Notes: generated by a model from the sequence alone, not told the origin. A DNA stretch of 64,000 nucleotides from Spinacia oleracea (GCF_020520425.1 NC_079487.1:133074385-133138384); one strand, 5' to 3'. Numbered from the stretch's first letter, positions 24,664-35,815 are shown. Translations and numbers: made by a program.

Positions 24664-26881
24664 TTACACAGGCTTGCTTGCTGGGGGTGCAGAGACTGCA
24701 CATTGATCTTTTTTGCTTCTTTCACTCTTGCTACTTTCCGCAAACCTCAAACTTGCCTGATGATGTCCTTCCTGCTTCTCCTTTGAATCCCATTCCTCTT
24801 TATAATAGTCATCTTCTGAAAATTCTGATTTAGGACCACAAAACATACCTCCCCACTGTGGGAAGTATATGGCAGATATGGGAAGAGTACATGCTACAAT
24901 CATAGCGCCCATATAAGTTATTCCCCTTTCTGTTGTGTATTGAGATCCTTTGAAGAATATCAATTGAGTTAAGACCGCACCCACATTTCCACCGGCTCCT
25001 GTCATACCAGAAATCACACCCAATGCTCTGACATTGATAAAACAGACAGTGTTTAGGTTCAAAAACATATTTTCCTGTAAGCCTACTGGTATGCATTATA
25101 AACTCATTTTACCTACTTTTTTTCTTGAGAACGATCTCGAATATCTTTCCCCCCTATCCTGAACTTATAAAGCTTCAAATGTCTTGGCTTAGTAGTTTAT
25201 TACCCATCATGTTCAAGATTGCATATATCTTTATGTTATTCTCTCATATGTGTTCTTGGATACTGTGGCTTATGATTGATTTATCCATGTGATGTTTTGG
25301 TGAGAATTATTCAAAAATCCTTTCTAAATTACCTCTTTGTAGAGCTTCATGCTTGATAAAAAAATGATTATGACTGATTTTTCGTTCTACTCGATCTTAT
25401 TCTGCATGCTTTCCCTCGATCTTGTATCTTAGGAAGAGCCAAAATGTGTTTCGTTTAATGCAGGATGTTCTACTTTCTATCATTTGCGTAGGGGGACTAG
25501 GTAAATTAACTAGGATAACTACTTCCTACATCGGTTCCATTTTGTGGCAAGTTATTGTTAACCAAACAACTGCATATGTTTCTACTGTGGCCGAACTTTA
25601 ACCTCCTATGTTAGCTGTGTATTTACATGCACATGCCAACCAAACAACCACTAAGATAAATGGTTTGCAGGAAACAATGATAAACTGCAAGACATAAGTT
25701 GGAAAAAACTACCTTCTGGAGACAAAAGGAACAACCCCAAATGCAAGGCCACAGGCTGCTTGAACAAACACAGAGAAGACAAGCATCACTGCAATTGATC
25801 CACTTAAAGAGTTCATCAATCCAAGAAGAATGCATAATAATCCACCTACAGTCTGGATAATCCACCAGCCCCAGAGTCTTCCCCTCATTCCGAACTTCTT
25901 TGCTAGAAGATCTGACACCAATCCACCTCCTGGCCTGGCAAAAAAATTAGCCAGACCAAAACAAGCTGCTATAAGCCCTGCTGTATGAAGATTGAGATTG
26001 AATCGATCAAAAAAGTACTCAGCAATGATATTATCCACTGTTAACTCCACCCCGAAACAGTACCCGTAACACAGAGCAGTAATCCATCCCCTGTAATTGG
26101 TGAGTCCATGATATACAACCTTTGAAAACTTATCTTTATGCTTTGTACCTGACTTATGCAACTGCTGGAAATTACCGTCAGGCATGTCTTGTCCGAATAT
26201 CAACACTGCAAATGCCAACACAGTCTGTAAAACAGCAGGAATGAAGAATGCTATTCTCCATGCTGTAAAATTTGCAGATCCCATCCTAAGAATGATAGTG
26301 TACACAAGAGGCATGATCATCTGGGTTGCTCCACCTCCAAGGTTGCCCCACCCGGCTGCAATACCGTTAGCCCGGCCAACTACTGGTGAAGAAAACATGG
26401 AACTCATCCAGAATTGGGTTGATACAAAAGTGGCTAAAGAAAAGCCTGTGAAAAACCGGACTAGCAAAAAGGCGGTGGGTGACTCTGCTATAGCAGATAG
26501 GTAAACTGCTGGTGCAGTGAGGAGGGTGAGTGCTGCAGAAGCAACTCGAGGCCCAACTAAATCACAGGCGGTTCCCATGGCTAACCGAGCAAACACAGCA
26601 CCGGAAACTGATGCAATTCCTGCATTACCAATATCAGTAGCAGTAAGATTAAGATTGTCGCGGATGATAGGAAGAAGAGGTGGAGCAGCAAAGGTTGAAA
26701 GAAAGCAGGCAAAGAATTGAAGCCAAGATAGATGAAATGCGCGCATATGAGGCTTTGCTACTGATAATAAGTGAATGGTTGTAGCCTTGTGCTCTGCATC
26801 AACTGGAAGAGTAAAGTTTTTTGTTTCAAACTCTTTCATAGTTTCAGTTGATGCCATCATAATTTTTGATACTTTCGCCAA
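24664..26881 (-). CDS. NRT2: High-affinity nitrate transporter NRT2, copy 4 (most diverged)
   Basis: Exons 26881-25713 and 25027-24664 join to 1533 nt, 510 aa, with a 685-nt phase-2 GT-AG intron at the same VSR-R codon (here followed by ALGVISG). The [10 protein letters not shown] signature and SGMTGAGGN block are present. It is clearly more diverged than copies 1-3 (for example [10 protein letters not shown] for [18 protein letters not shown] for NIIAYYFY, tail ending ASKPV). The start is uncertain: the first Met gives 510 aa, but Met8/Met9 (MMAS...) align better with the MAS start of copy 2. The intron shows no clear insertion boundaries. It is probably the oldest member of the array, possibly with a different expression pattern. 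Confidence 0.94.
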
Positions 26882-27367
26882 TTTAATTTATTACTCCGTA
26901 AAATGTTTGATAAGATACGAACAAATTCCCCTAGGGATTGATTAAACAGGTTGAGTGACTGGAGAGAATCTTGATTCGTGTTATAGCCGTCAAGGAATGA
27001 ATATTCTCATTTGAAGTGAATCTTTCATCCGGAGAATTTTGGCTGAGTGTGGATTTTTCTTGCAGGATGAGCTGGTTGGGAGGACTTTGAAGCAGTGAAC
27101 TTGGAAAAAATAGGTGGAGGATTGACTGATCTATAAAGTGTGTTTATACTCCACAATCAAACTTCTACTTGAATTTTGACTTTATCAAACATTTTGTACC
27201 CTATAATTATAGCTGTGACAATAATCAGCTAAAATCTAGGGAAGGATCCAGAATTTTAAGGCTGCTAAAACAAAAAAAAACTACTTTCATAAAAAAATGT
27301 ATTGATAATTATCCTTTACAAAGTTACTAAGTACGGTCCTTAAAACAAAAGAAAACAAAAAAAATTA

Positions 27368-27714
27368 CTCCCTCCATCTTTTTTTTTTTTTTCTTTGCGT
27401 TTGGTATTGTACACGCGTTTTAACGACTAATTAATGTGAATTAGATTCCTCTATTTTTTTTAACAAAGGCAAATTACGTTTATTTATAATGATTTCACTT
27501 TTATCAAAATTATGATATTGGAAAAATGAGAAAAATTTAATGTTCCAATGGAAAGGTGTGAGAGATTAAATGACCCAATAAATTTAATTGGTTAAAATAA
27601 TCATTATTTTGATAGAATATTAAAATATTTATGTGGTTATATAAAAGGAAATGTAAATAACATTTTAGGACACCCAACAAGGAAAACGTGAAGAACAAAA
27701 GGAGACAGAGGGAG
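27368..27714. mobile_element. Stowaway-like MITE (347 bp)
   Basis: Left end CTCCCTCCATC after TA; right end GACAGAGGGAG followed by TGTATA (one TA base changed). The interior word GTTTGGTATTGTACACGCG is shared with 48164-48536 and, slightly changed, with 58088-58438, so they form one family. The preceding span 26882-27367 shows nothing supportable. Confidence 0.8.
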
Positions 27715-28459
27715 TGTATATCTTTGTAATTTCCAAATAATTTCATGGTGTGATTGATCGGAAAAGTGCAAAACTTGCGAGGACGGTAGAGTATTTTATG
27801 TACTACAATTGAAGTTATCAAAGTGAAAATTAATACAATTTTTTTGGTGTGAATGAGCCATAATGGCAGGCCAATATATTATTGGTAAATTACGTTGTAT
27901 TATAAAAGCGACAATTATTTAGGAATGAAGGAAGTTAGTTAAAGGTTTAGTTGTTTAAAGCGACAATTATTTAGCAACGGAGGAGCTAGTTGTAGTTTTC
28001 AAAAGTTTTTATATTGAGATTAATGAACAAATAAAATCCAAACTATATTACATCAATACCAATATATTAAAAAGCGTTTGAATAATGTCTATGTGCCACG
28101 TAGTACCATTTTCTTTACGCCACGTCATCCACTCACCAAGTGTTACGTTACGTTACGTTACGTTACGTTACGTTATGTCATAGACCACCAAAATCAATAC
28201 AATGAGGTTCGAACACCAAACCTCGTGCATAGAAGATAACTCTCATTACCATTTTAACCAACCACCAATTTTGGTTTATCTCTTCACATTAATTTATAAA
28301 TGAATGCATGTTAAAATGAAGTCTAAAACAACTAAATTTTTATGTAACTTTATTTTCTATGATTATTTTGAAATAAAAATAATAATGAAAGCATTAGGAC
28401 AACCATGAAGAAACATGATGTCATAAGTCTCATAAGCATCAATTATAGAAATGTCTTGC
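27715..28459. repeat. Dispersed repeat block with a (TTACG)n microsatellite
   Basis: From about 28060 this matches sequence at 47745-48160 and at 55610-55680 plus 57720-58085 (shared AATATATTAAAAA, AATGTCTATxxG, CATCCACTCACC, AACAACCAT words in order). About seven tandem copies of GTTAC/TTACG lie at 28143-28175, only in this copy. No coding content. Confidence 0.65.
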
Positions 28460-28475
28460 ATATATCTAATTTGGG

Positions 28476-28642
28476 GTACCAATTGTGTGTTGGTTCAGTG
28501 GTGATTAGGGCTGAACTTGGTAGGGAGGACCCGTGTTCGATCTCCTGCAACAACAATTGGGAGGGGACTGGAACCTATCCACCCAGAACTCACCCCGAAT
28601 CCGGATTAGGCCTAAGGGTGAACCGAGTGCTAACACCAAAAA
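28476..28642 (+). mobile_element. tRNA-derived SINE with 16-bp target duplication
   Basis: A 167-bp unit with an A-box-like TTGGTTCAGTGGTGATTAGG (28490), a B-box-like GTGTTCGATCTCC (28532) and a short A-tail. It is flanked by perfect 16-bp direct repeats ATATATCTAATTTGGG at 28460-28475 and 28643-28658. The related blocks at 48150 and 58075 have the uninterrupted site. Transcription would be by RNA polymerase III, and mobilisation by a LINE. Confidence 0.9.
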
Positions 28643-28658
28643 ATATATCTAATTTGGG

Positions 28659-30221
28659 TTTATTTATTACGCTTAGTTACACTAGAAAAATGAATGTACA
28701 AACCTAATTGAAAGATTGCTTGGTATAACAAATGATGTAGTGTGTTTGTGCAGTTGACAAATTTAATGAATCTTTTTCACTTTGTGGAATACACGTATTT
28801 TGGACAAATATTAAGCTTAAGAAGAATCTATAATTTTGCTATTCAATGTAGCAAACGGAGCATCGTCTGGACCATACACTAGTTATATTTAAAATATGTT
28901 TATAAAGAAGTTATGCCCCACGTGGCACTTTGTTTATGAGTATTGATCTATTCCATGTAAACTTCATATACAAAGTAGTTAAATTTTAGAAATGGAGCAT
29001 GTATAAGACTTGAATCCGTAACCTCACATTTAAACAATAAATTGTTTATCTTTAAGTTATAACACATTACATGTCGTCATTGAAAAAACAAAAAAAATTA
29101 TTCATAAATGTAAAGTAAGGGAATTGAATTTTATTATAAAAATAATACGGAGTATAAATGTTACTGATGAGTTATGCTGTAAAACGGGGTGTCACTTTGG
29201 AGTAGTGTGGATAATATATCCCGTTTAAAAAGCGATGGGATACTGAAAACTATGTACAAGGAAACAAATTTGGGAGTTTGTGAGCATTAATTGTATTTGC
29301 ATTTATTTTGACATCTTGGGATTCAGCAGTTTGCGTTTGCTAAAAACATGAACAAGAGGAAATAGATAAGGAGAAAATCGAATATTTGATTAAATAATAA
29401 GTTCATTTAATTACAAATTTACAATCATTGAATCAGCCCTCTTAGAGTCTTAGGTAGACCAATATTCTGTTTTTTCTTTTTTTTTTTAAGTTTTTGCCTT
29501 CAGTTTAATTCCAATAACCTAAGTAAGCTTTGTTTGATTCAATTTAACATTACAACTTATTTTATTTTAGGTCCAATAAAATAATTTCACTTCAAATTCA
29601 TTCAGTTCAAATTAAAGAACATATTACGAGAATAAAGTCCGGTTTTAAGGGTAAAAGAAAGTCAGGCAAACAATATATGTACTAATTTCAATTCAAAATG
29701 TGAAAATACTTGTTCAATACATTGTTGTTGTTTTTTTTAGTTCAACTGATTTAGTGCATGTAGTCACACTTGCCCCAATAATCCTTACTGTCTTACGGAG
29801 TACTAATTTCTATTCAAAATGTGAAAATACTTGTTTAATACATTGATGTTGTTTTTTTAGTTCAACGCTTCAACTGATTTAGTGCATGTAGTCGCACTTG
29901 CCCCAAGTTAAATGATAGTTTGACCTCTTTCCAACTTGTAACACTAAAAGCTCTTATTAACAAGGAAAAAGAAATTCATATACGACTAACATCGATAAAA
30001 TAACATGAAAAGTAAATTACTTTTTCAGGAGAATATAATCATCATATGAAGTACGTGGAGTAATAATACTTTGTAAATAACAACCGATAAAGTTAACAAC
30101 TACAGATTACTATCTATGGAACAGTTTGTTTTGAAATTTTTGATGAAGAAGTGATTTAGATTTATAGAAATCACATTTTTCGTAAAATGTGATACCGTCT
30201 ATGCAGTCATTGGACATCGTT
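28659..30221. other. Intergenic between SINE and tRNA gene, with a two-copy tandem repeat
   Basis: No gene. A block of about 105 bp (words AATTCAAAATGTGAAAATAC, TTTAGTGCATGTAGTC) occurs at 29681-29793 and 29802-29914, a 121-bp period, with few differences. Confidence 0.65.
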
Positions 30222-30238
30222 GCTGGAATAGCTCAGTT

Positions 30239-30271
<33 letters not shown>

Positions 30272-30295
30272 GAGGTTCGACCCCTCCTTCTAGCG
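30222..30295 (+). tRNA. tRNA-Asn (anticodon GTT)
   Basis: 74-nt cytosolic-type tRNA. The acceptor stem GCTGGAA pairs with TTCTAGC (one G-T), followed by discriminator G. Other features are a D-arm with AGCTCAGTTGGTTAGAGC, anticodon loop CTGTTAA with GTT, and T-arm GGAGGTTCGACCCCTCC. There is no intron. A T-run at 30309-30316 serves as the RNA polymerase III terminator. Confidence 0.97.
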
Positions 30296-30308
30296 ACTGT
30301 TGAAACAT

Positions 30309-30316
30309 TTTTTTTC
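30309..30316 (+). terminator. Pol III T-run terminator of the tRNA-Asn gene
   Basis: Run of eight or more T, 14 nt after the tRNA 3' end, on the tRNA strand. Confidence 0.7.
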
Positions 30317-30337
30317 CGGTATGATCTTTCCCTCTTA

Positions 30338-30369
30338 CAAAGTCGGAGGTTCGATTCCTCCTTCTAGCG
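30338..30369 (+). pseudogene. Duplicated 3' half of tRNA-Asn
   Basis: Repeats the T-arm and acceptor 3' strand of the preceding tRNA (GTCGGAGGTTCGATTCCTCC then TTCTAGCG), followed by a copy of the same flank (TGAA..., T-run, CC-GxTATGxTC, TTTCCCTCTTA). The period is about 72 bp. No 5' half exists, so this is a duplication relic. Its T-run has grown to about 20 T. 30370-30615 holds nothing else. Confidence 0.85.
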
Positions 30370-30623
30370 AATATTGAACTCCTTTTTTTTTTTTTTTTTT
30401 TCCGCTATGGTCATTCCCTCTTAACTTTCTATTACACTTGTTCATTTTTCACAATAAAATCTCTCATAAGTCATAACAGAGAAATTAGAGCACAAACGAT
30501 AGTCAGTCACAAAGTTAGTGTTTTCAATTTCCACAAAACTTGCTTGGTTAATAGAGTATATTGTTAGGTGTAGCTCATATTTTTCTTTTCTTTTTTATTT
30601 AAATGACAAGGATATGTAGTAAT

Positions 30624-31014
30624 TAGACCTGGTTATTTGACAGGGTAGTCCAATGGATATAGGGTTAGGGTCAAGTTAATAGGGCTTTTATTGGGCATGA
30701 CTCTTATTGGACAGGGCATTTATTGGACAGGGTCATTATAGGGTCAAATTTATACTACAATTATTTTGAAAATTAAAATAGTAATGATACAAAAAATTAC
30801 GTGTATAGCTTCGTATTCACTTGTACTTGCGCATGACTCTTTTGTTTTTCATTTTTCATTGCTCGTTTATTGACCCGCCCACTAATGACCCACTATTGAC
30901 CCCGACCCGCTTTTGACCCGCCTATTATCGACCCGCTAAAAATGACCCTTTCAATACCCGACCCTTTTTTGACCCGCACCGACCCTGATTCGACCCGCCC
31001 GATAACCAGGTCTA
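30624..31014. mobile_element. hAT-like element with 8-bp TSD and GACCCG-word interior
   Basis: Termini TAGACCTGGTTAT and ATAACCAGGTCTA are perfect inverted repeats, flanked by identical 8-mers GTAGTAAT (30616-30623 and 31015-31022). The 391-bp interior consists of GGACAGGGTxATTxTxGG words in the left half and GACCCGxxxxTGACC words in the right half. No transposase. The adjacent 31023-31185 has similar GGGTC/GGGCC words without clean ends and may be an older relic. Confidence 0.9.
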
Positions 31015-31276
31015 GTAGTAATATAGCCCGTAATTTGATATTGACCTGATCAGAATACGAGTCGGGTCGAGTTGTGGACTGGTCATGGCTTAAAAATTAT
31101 GTCATTATGTCAGGATGGGCCAAATCTTGGGCCGAATTTTCATGCCCAAAACCTATTTTGGGCCAAAATAGCAGGATATAATACTTATATTTATTAAACT
31201 TTCTTAAATTATCCTTAACAATACATTAATAATTTAATTCAATAGGTACTAATTGTACCACTACTAGTAGTGGTAA

Positions 31277-31976
31277 CTAGTAATACGTACTAGTAACCTT
31301 CTTGAATACAAAGCCAGAGAAGGAGAGAGGATTATGAATGGGTACAAGAGTTAACCACTTTAAGTCCAAACCCGGCGGCCCGGGTGCAACAGCATCTAAC
31401 TGTCGACACTCCTCACCGCCGCTCCGACGGTTGCTAGCACTAGCAGGAACAGGCGGTAAGACGGAACAATACACAAATTTGTATGATCCCGGTCTAGACG
31501 ACGACACTTGCTCAATCTTGAACCAGTTGTTGAAGGTGGCGGCGTCACCCGGTTTTCCGATAACTCCATTGGTAGTTACGTAGAATATTAAGCCAGTTGT
31601 AGTACCCAACTGCCACACCCCTTGGTTTCCGCAATCGGGATTTGGGCCGAAAAGCAATGTTGACGTCTGAACCTTGAGTGATGTTTCTCTGTGAAGTGTC
31701 TGCAGGGTAGAAATTTACAGGGCTGCCTTGTTCAATCCAGCTCTTGTATTGACCTACGTAGAAAGGACAAATGCCGTCGTATAGATCGGGCCCAGACATT
31801 AACCCGCCACGGCCCGCTGACCCACTGACCGAGGTGAGGACGTAGTATTGTGAGCCTGCTTCAACTGGGTTCCCATCCACGTCTAGGACTACCGAGTCCG
31901 CGGCCGTGACGGTGGAAAGAGAGAGAATGAGGAGGATGATTGCTGCGGCTGATGGAAAGAGAATGTGATGTCCCAT
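31277..31976 (-). pseudogene. Kunitz-type protease inhibitor, copy 1, 1-nt frameshift
   Basis: Intronless Kunitz (STI) family gene. It has a signal peptide of about 25 residues, the family signature (VVLDVDGNPVEAGSQYYVL), then GGLMSGPD, CPFYVGQ and SDVNIAF. At 31650-31653 there are four A on the plus strand where the sister copies have three, which shifts the frame. The continuation is in another frame: GxNPDCGNQGVWQL, the VYC region, ECRQLDA and the C-terminal GFVFKKV, ending 31277. Both halves are otherwise well conserved. It is either a recent pseudogene or a homopolymer sequencing error. Without the shift it would be a normal inhibitor of about 230 aa acting against serine proteases or a related target. 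Confidence 0.88.
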
Positions 31977-33264
31977 TGTTGCTCTTTGCAGATCTATATT
32001 ACTCGGTATATACTGAGTGGATTTGTACTGTTCTTGAATTGATCGATAGATAAAATGAGTGGTATGGGACTATAGGTGAGATTTGCAATGGATAACTACT
32101 TCTTGACTTCTTGTAATACGTGTTTAGGGGGCGTTTGATTGGGGTAATAATCAAAGGGAAAGGGAATCAAATGATATCATTCTCTTTGTTGTTGTTTGTT
32201 AGACCTATTTAATCATTCCCTTTACCTTTTTCATTTTTGAGTTTACCCTAAAACCCTCTACACTCATTCCCCACCCCCCAGACTTTTCCATTCCCTTTAC
32301 CCCTTTCACTTCTCCAGCCCCTATCTCCCTCCTCTTAACACTAGATCTTCAACCCACAACCATTCTTGCCACCTGCAAAACCGTCCATCGCCACTCATTC
32401 TTCGCCACCTGCTCCGGCTTCCTCCACCACCTCCGTCCATCGACCCTCTCTCCGCCATCCACCGGAAAGAATTGACTCTGATTCTCCGGCGAATCTATCC
32501 GACAGTGTTGATGATTTCGTCAACATTCAAAATCCGGCGAATGAGGTATCACATTCGTCAATTCACGGCAAAAGGCTCTAATTTGATCGCAATTGGTGGT
32601 GATGAATTGATGATAGGTCTGCTGATGGAGGAGAAAGAATTAGTGGAAGGGAAAGGGAGAGTGAAGGTGACGGTAAAATCCAATTCAAGAAATGTTGTTG
32701 TTTTGTCATGCAACAATGACAACCACGAAATTTATCTGTGCACGGAATTGGAGTTGCTAATTCAATGGGATGATAACCCAAACAATATTTTAAATCAAAG
32801 GGAATTATTCCCATTCTCTTAAGAAAATTCCTAAAGAAAATTCTTTTTATTCTTTAGGTTTGATTCCTAAAGAAAATTTGATTCCTTTATTTTTTTTATA
32901 TTTTAAATAAATAATAAACATTTTGGTTTTTGATTCCTTTTTTTTTTTTTTATGTTTTAAATAAATACGAAGTAATAAACATTTTGGTTCTCTAATAAAA
33001 TAAGAAACCTAAAAGGTTAAAACAAAATACGTTGTACATGGAAAGTAAAAAGGCACGGAGGGAACAATATCACGGGCTTTGGGCTGCACATACATCTCAA
33101 TTGTTTCTTTGGGCCGAACTGTGTAGGAAATTACATGCACAATTGCACATGCACCTTTAATATTATCATGGGCTTTATGTCAAAAAAAATATACGAAGTA
33201 TATATTATCAGGGGCTCCCAGCTTAATTCCATGCTCTCTTTTGGTATTAAGTTATTAACAACTA
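31977..33264. other. Upstream of Kunitz copy 1, with a possible MITE-like insert
   Basis: A stretch from about 32128 (GGGGGCGTTTGATTGGGGTA) to about 32885 has a typical MITE-like left end and repeated words AATCAAAGGGAA/TTCCCTTT, but no clean right end. Inside it 32366-32581 is an open, Pro/Ser-rich stretch with codon-like composition that could be captured gene sequence. No domain is recognised. Nothing else supportable. Confidence 0.35.
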
Positions 33265-33742
33265 CCCAAATTCTTATATGAGACTATCCTCACCATCAAC
33301 TAATGGTGAGATCAGTTCACACTTACTTCTATAATTTAGACATGTTATTTTTTTTTATAATTTTAGAGGAGGTATTTTTTTTAGTTTAGGTATGTTACTT
33401 CTATAGTTTATACATGTTACTTTTTTTATACGGAGTAGTTTTAGGGGAGATACCTTCTTAACTTAGATATGTTACTTCTATATTTTAGACATGTTACTTT
33501 TTTTTATATAATTTTAGAGGAAGTACTTTTTTTAGTTTAGGTATGTTACTTCTATAGTTTAGACATGTTACTTTTTTTTATATATAATTTTAGAGGAGGT
33601 ACTTTTTTAGTTTAGTTATGTTACTTCTATAGTTTAGATCTGTTACTTTTTTTTATATAGTTTTAGAGGAGGTACGCTATTGGTTTCGCGCTCGTCACAC
33701 CATCAAGTTGATGGTGTGACTGGTCTCACAGGAGACGCGCTG
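33265..33742. mobile_element. Hairpin-ended element with internal minisatellite, copy A (Mutator-like TSD)
   Basis: 478 bp bounded by perfect 9-bp direct repeats TAACAACTA (33256-33264 and 33743-33751). The left end starts CCCAAATTCTTATATGAGAC and has a small hairpin CTCACCATCAACTAATGGTGAG. The right end has a long hairpin with 13-bp arms (GTCACACCATCAA, loop of 1, TTGATGGTGTGAC) before GGTCTCACAGGAGACGCGCT. Between them are about five units of about 75 bp (ACATGTTACTTTTTTT, TTTTAGAGGAGGTA, TATGTTACTTCTATAGTTTA). The ends are not simple inverted repeats. A 9-bp duplication is typical of Mutator-like elements; the assignment is an inference. Confidence 0.8.
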
Positions 33743-33751
33743 TAACAACTA

Positions 33752-34231
33752 ATGTCACTCGAATATTTTGCGGGGAACTATTATCATTTATAAATAGTGA
33801 TTTTGAAAATAATTATTTTTTTTATTAAGTTTATTTGGAAGGGTGATGATAAAGGTGTCAAGTTGTGAAAATATTTAGTTCTCGTAATCTTACGTGTCGG
33901 ATTCTAAATGGTATATATGGGCACCATATAGGGTATGCGTCATCAAAATATTTTTACTATCAACGCAATATTTTTTACAAAGAAAATATGTAAATAAGTT
34001 AGTCGATACAAAGAGGAAACAAATTAATATTTCCTATACAAATCATAAATTTTTTAAAAAAATAAAAAATTACATTATTCAATTTGTAAATTTAAATATG
34101 AATATTTTTCTACCTTTTATATAACATGCATGTATAATAAGGTATATAAGTTAAATATTTTAATTAGTTTCCAATTTAAATTAATCATGACACATAAGTA
34201 TGTCATATCATCGTTGTGACACAGTTTAAAG
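33752..34231. other. Intergenic, no gene seen
   Basis: AT-rich. The open frame 33894-34124 is low-complexity Lys/Asn-rich translation with no domain. Confidence 0.5.
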
Positions 34232-34356
34232 CTTATAAGGGGAGTTGATAAATCCAAGGAAATTTTTATTTCGTCAAAGGAAATCAACATTTTTTCAAAG
34301 TTGATTTCCTTGGAAGAAGTGAATTCTTCCTTAGATTTATCATTTCCCCTTGTAAG
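34232..34356. mobile_element. Small fold-back MITE (125 bp)
   Basis: Inverted ends CTTATAAGGGGAGTTGATAA and the reverse of CTTACAAGGGGAAATGATAA extend to about 28 bp. Almost the whole unit folds on itself (AAGGAAATCAAC against GTTGATTTCCTT). No target duplication was recognised. 34357-34878 shows nothing else beyond the 3' flank of Kunitz copy 2. Confidence 0.7.
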
Positions 34357-34878
34357 TTGCGACCTTTATCATTTTCGTATTTGAAAAACTATCCATTATC
34401 TTCATTTTTTAATTGTTGGCGGCTCTACCATTTTTCATCCAAAATTCAGTCCAAGGGGCCTACCAATAATGATTTACTTTCAATTATAGGTAATTTATGA
34501 CTACAATGTGATAATATGGGGTCAACTAGCATTAACGTACATGGAAACGAACGTAAATTTACATACAAATTAAAGCATCTTCATTGACACCCTTTATGAC
34601 CAGCTACCAAACGAACAATAATACATACTACTGCTCTAAACAAAGAAAACTACCCCATAATACAAAAGGAGAGAGAGATAGAACCATTATTAATTACTCC
34701 GTATATGAGTAGATAAAACTCAATAATTGGATAAAAGAAACTCTCCATAATAATGGAGATTTATTGTACTTAAACATAAAATAAAAACACATAAAACGAA
34801 AAGAAAATAGGGCTTACCACCTGTTGGTGGTAGCCCTACAACAGAGGAAATTTTAGGGCATCAGGACATAAGGGATCT

Positions 34879-35598
34879 CTAGTAGCTATGATTGGCAGTA
34901 GTGTTAACCTTCTTGAATACAAAGCCAAAGAAGGGTAGAGGATTATCAATGGGTACCGGAGTTAACAACGACAAACCCATCGGCGGCACGGGTACAGTAG
35001 CATCCAACTGTTCACAATACTCAGTATCAGGTTCAGGACCAGTACGACGACGACTATCAGGAACAACAGGTTCAGGACCAGTACTTGGTACGGCGAAACA
35101 ATACACTATCTTGTATGCTCCTGGTAACCCTCCTGCTTGTTCGATCTTGAACCAATTGGCGAATGTGTCGACATCTTCTTGCTTTCCAATAACTCCATTT
35201 GTGGTTATGTAGAATGAAATGCCATTGTAACCCAGCTGCCAAACCCCTTGGTTTCTGCAGATTGGGTTTGGGGCGAAAGCAATGTTGACGTCTGAACTTT
35301 GTGTGATGTGTTTTTGTGAAGGGTTGGAAGGGTAGAATGTTACTGGGCTGCCCTTTTGAACCCATAGCCTATATTGACCTACGTATAAAGGGCACGGGCC
35401 ACCGAGTGATGCAGCGGTTAGGCCACCACGGCCTGCTCCACCCCATCCAGAAGTGAGGACGTAGTATTGTGAGCCTGCTTCTACTGGGTTCCCGTCCACG
35501 TCTAGGACTACCGAGTCCTTGGCCGTGGCCGTGGGAGGAGAGAGAAAGAGGAGGGTTAAGAGGAGGGTTGCAGCTGGAAGAAGAAGGTGGTGAGCCAT
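34879..35598 (-). CDS. Kunitz-type protease inhibitor, copy 2 (intact)
   Basis: Intronless, 239 aa from the ATG at 35598. An in-frame upstream ATG at 35688 would add 30 residues that overlap the TATA region, so it is rejected as the start. The signal peptide MAHHLLLPAATLLLTLLFLS runs to about residue 26 (TATA-KDS). The Kunitz signature V-x-D-x-x-G-N-P-V...Y-Y-V-L is present. Four Cys fit the two standard disulfides (CPLYVGQ, ICRNQGVWQL, VYCFAVP, EYCEQLD), and the C-terminus is FFGFVFKKVN. The stretch around STGPEPVVPDSRRRTGPEPD is a proline-rich insert between the two cysteines of the second pair, longer than usual for the family. The product is probably secreted or vacuolar, with a role in defence or storage. 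The exact protease target cannot be read from sequence. Confidence 0.94.
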   Translation of the reverse strand: MAHHLLLPAATLLLTLLFLSPPTATAKDSVVLDVDGNPVEAGSQYYVLTSGWGGAGRGGLTAASLGGPCPLYVGQYRLWVQKGSPVTFYPSNPSQKHITQSSDVNIAFAPNPICRNQGVWQLGYNGISFYITTNGVIGKQEDVDTFANWFKIEQAGGLPGAYKIVYCFAVPSTGPEPVVPDSRRRTGPEPDTEYCEQLDATVPVPPMGLSLLTPVPIDNPLPFFGFVFKKVNTTANHSY

Positions 35599-35672
35599 TA
35601 TTATTGTTTGGTTTATATTTAGGGTTGTTGGTTTTTGAGTTGGTGCATGGAAATGGTTTGGGTAGGATGGCC

Positions 35673-35680
35673 TTTTATAG
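35673..35680 (-). promoter_or_regulatory. TATA box of Kunitz copy 2
   Basis: CTATAAAA on the minus strand, 75 bp upstream of the ATG, inside a GGATGGCCTTTTATAGTAC block that is also conserved upstream of Kunitz copy 3 (about 49852-49870). Confidence 0.75.
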
Positions 35681-35815
35681 TACAACAACTGTGTACGTGT
35701 CTAGTAATATGATGGAAATGATGTAAAAAAAAGTTCTCTAATATGGACAAGTAGGATAAGAAAATATTTTTACGGTTGCCAAAGAAACCATTCATCTAAT
35801 GAGGAAGTCTTTGTC

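Noticed and set aside
32128-32885. A complete MITE with captured gene sequence upstream of Kunitz copy 1
   Set aside because: The left end looks typical but no inverted right end or target duplication could be identified.
35599-35688. Upstream in-frame ATG for Kunitz copy 2
   Set aside because: It would start inside the TATA region, and the extra 30 residues precede a normal signal peptide; the sister gene starts at the equivalent of 35598.
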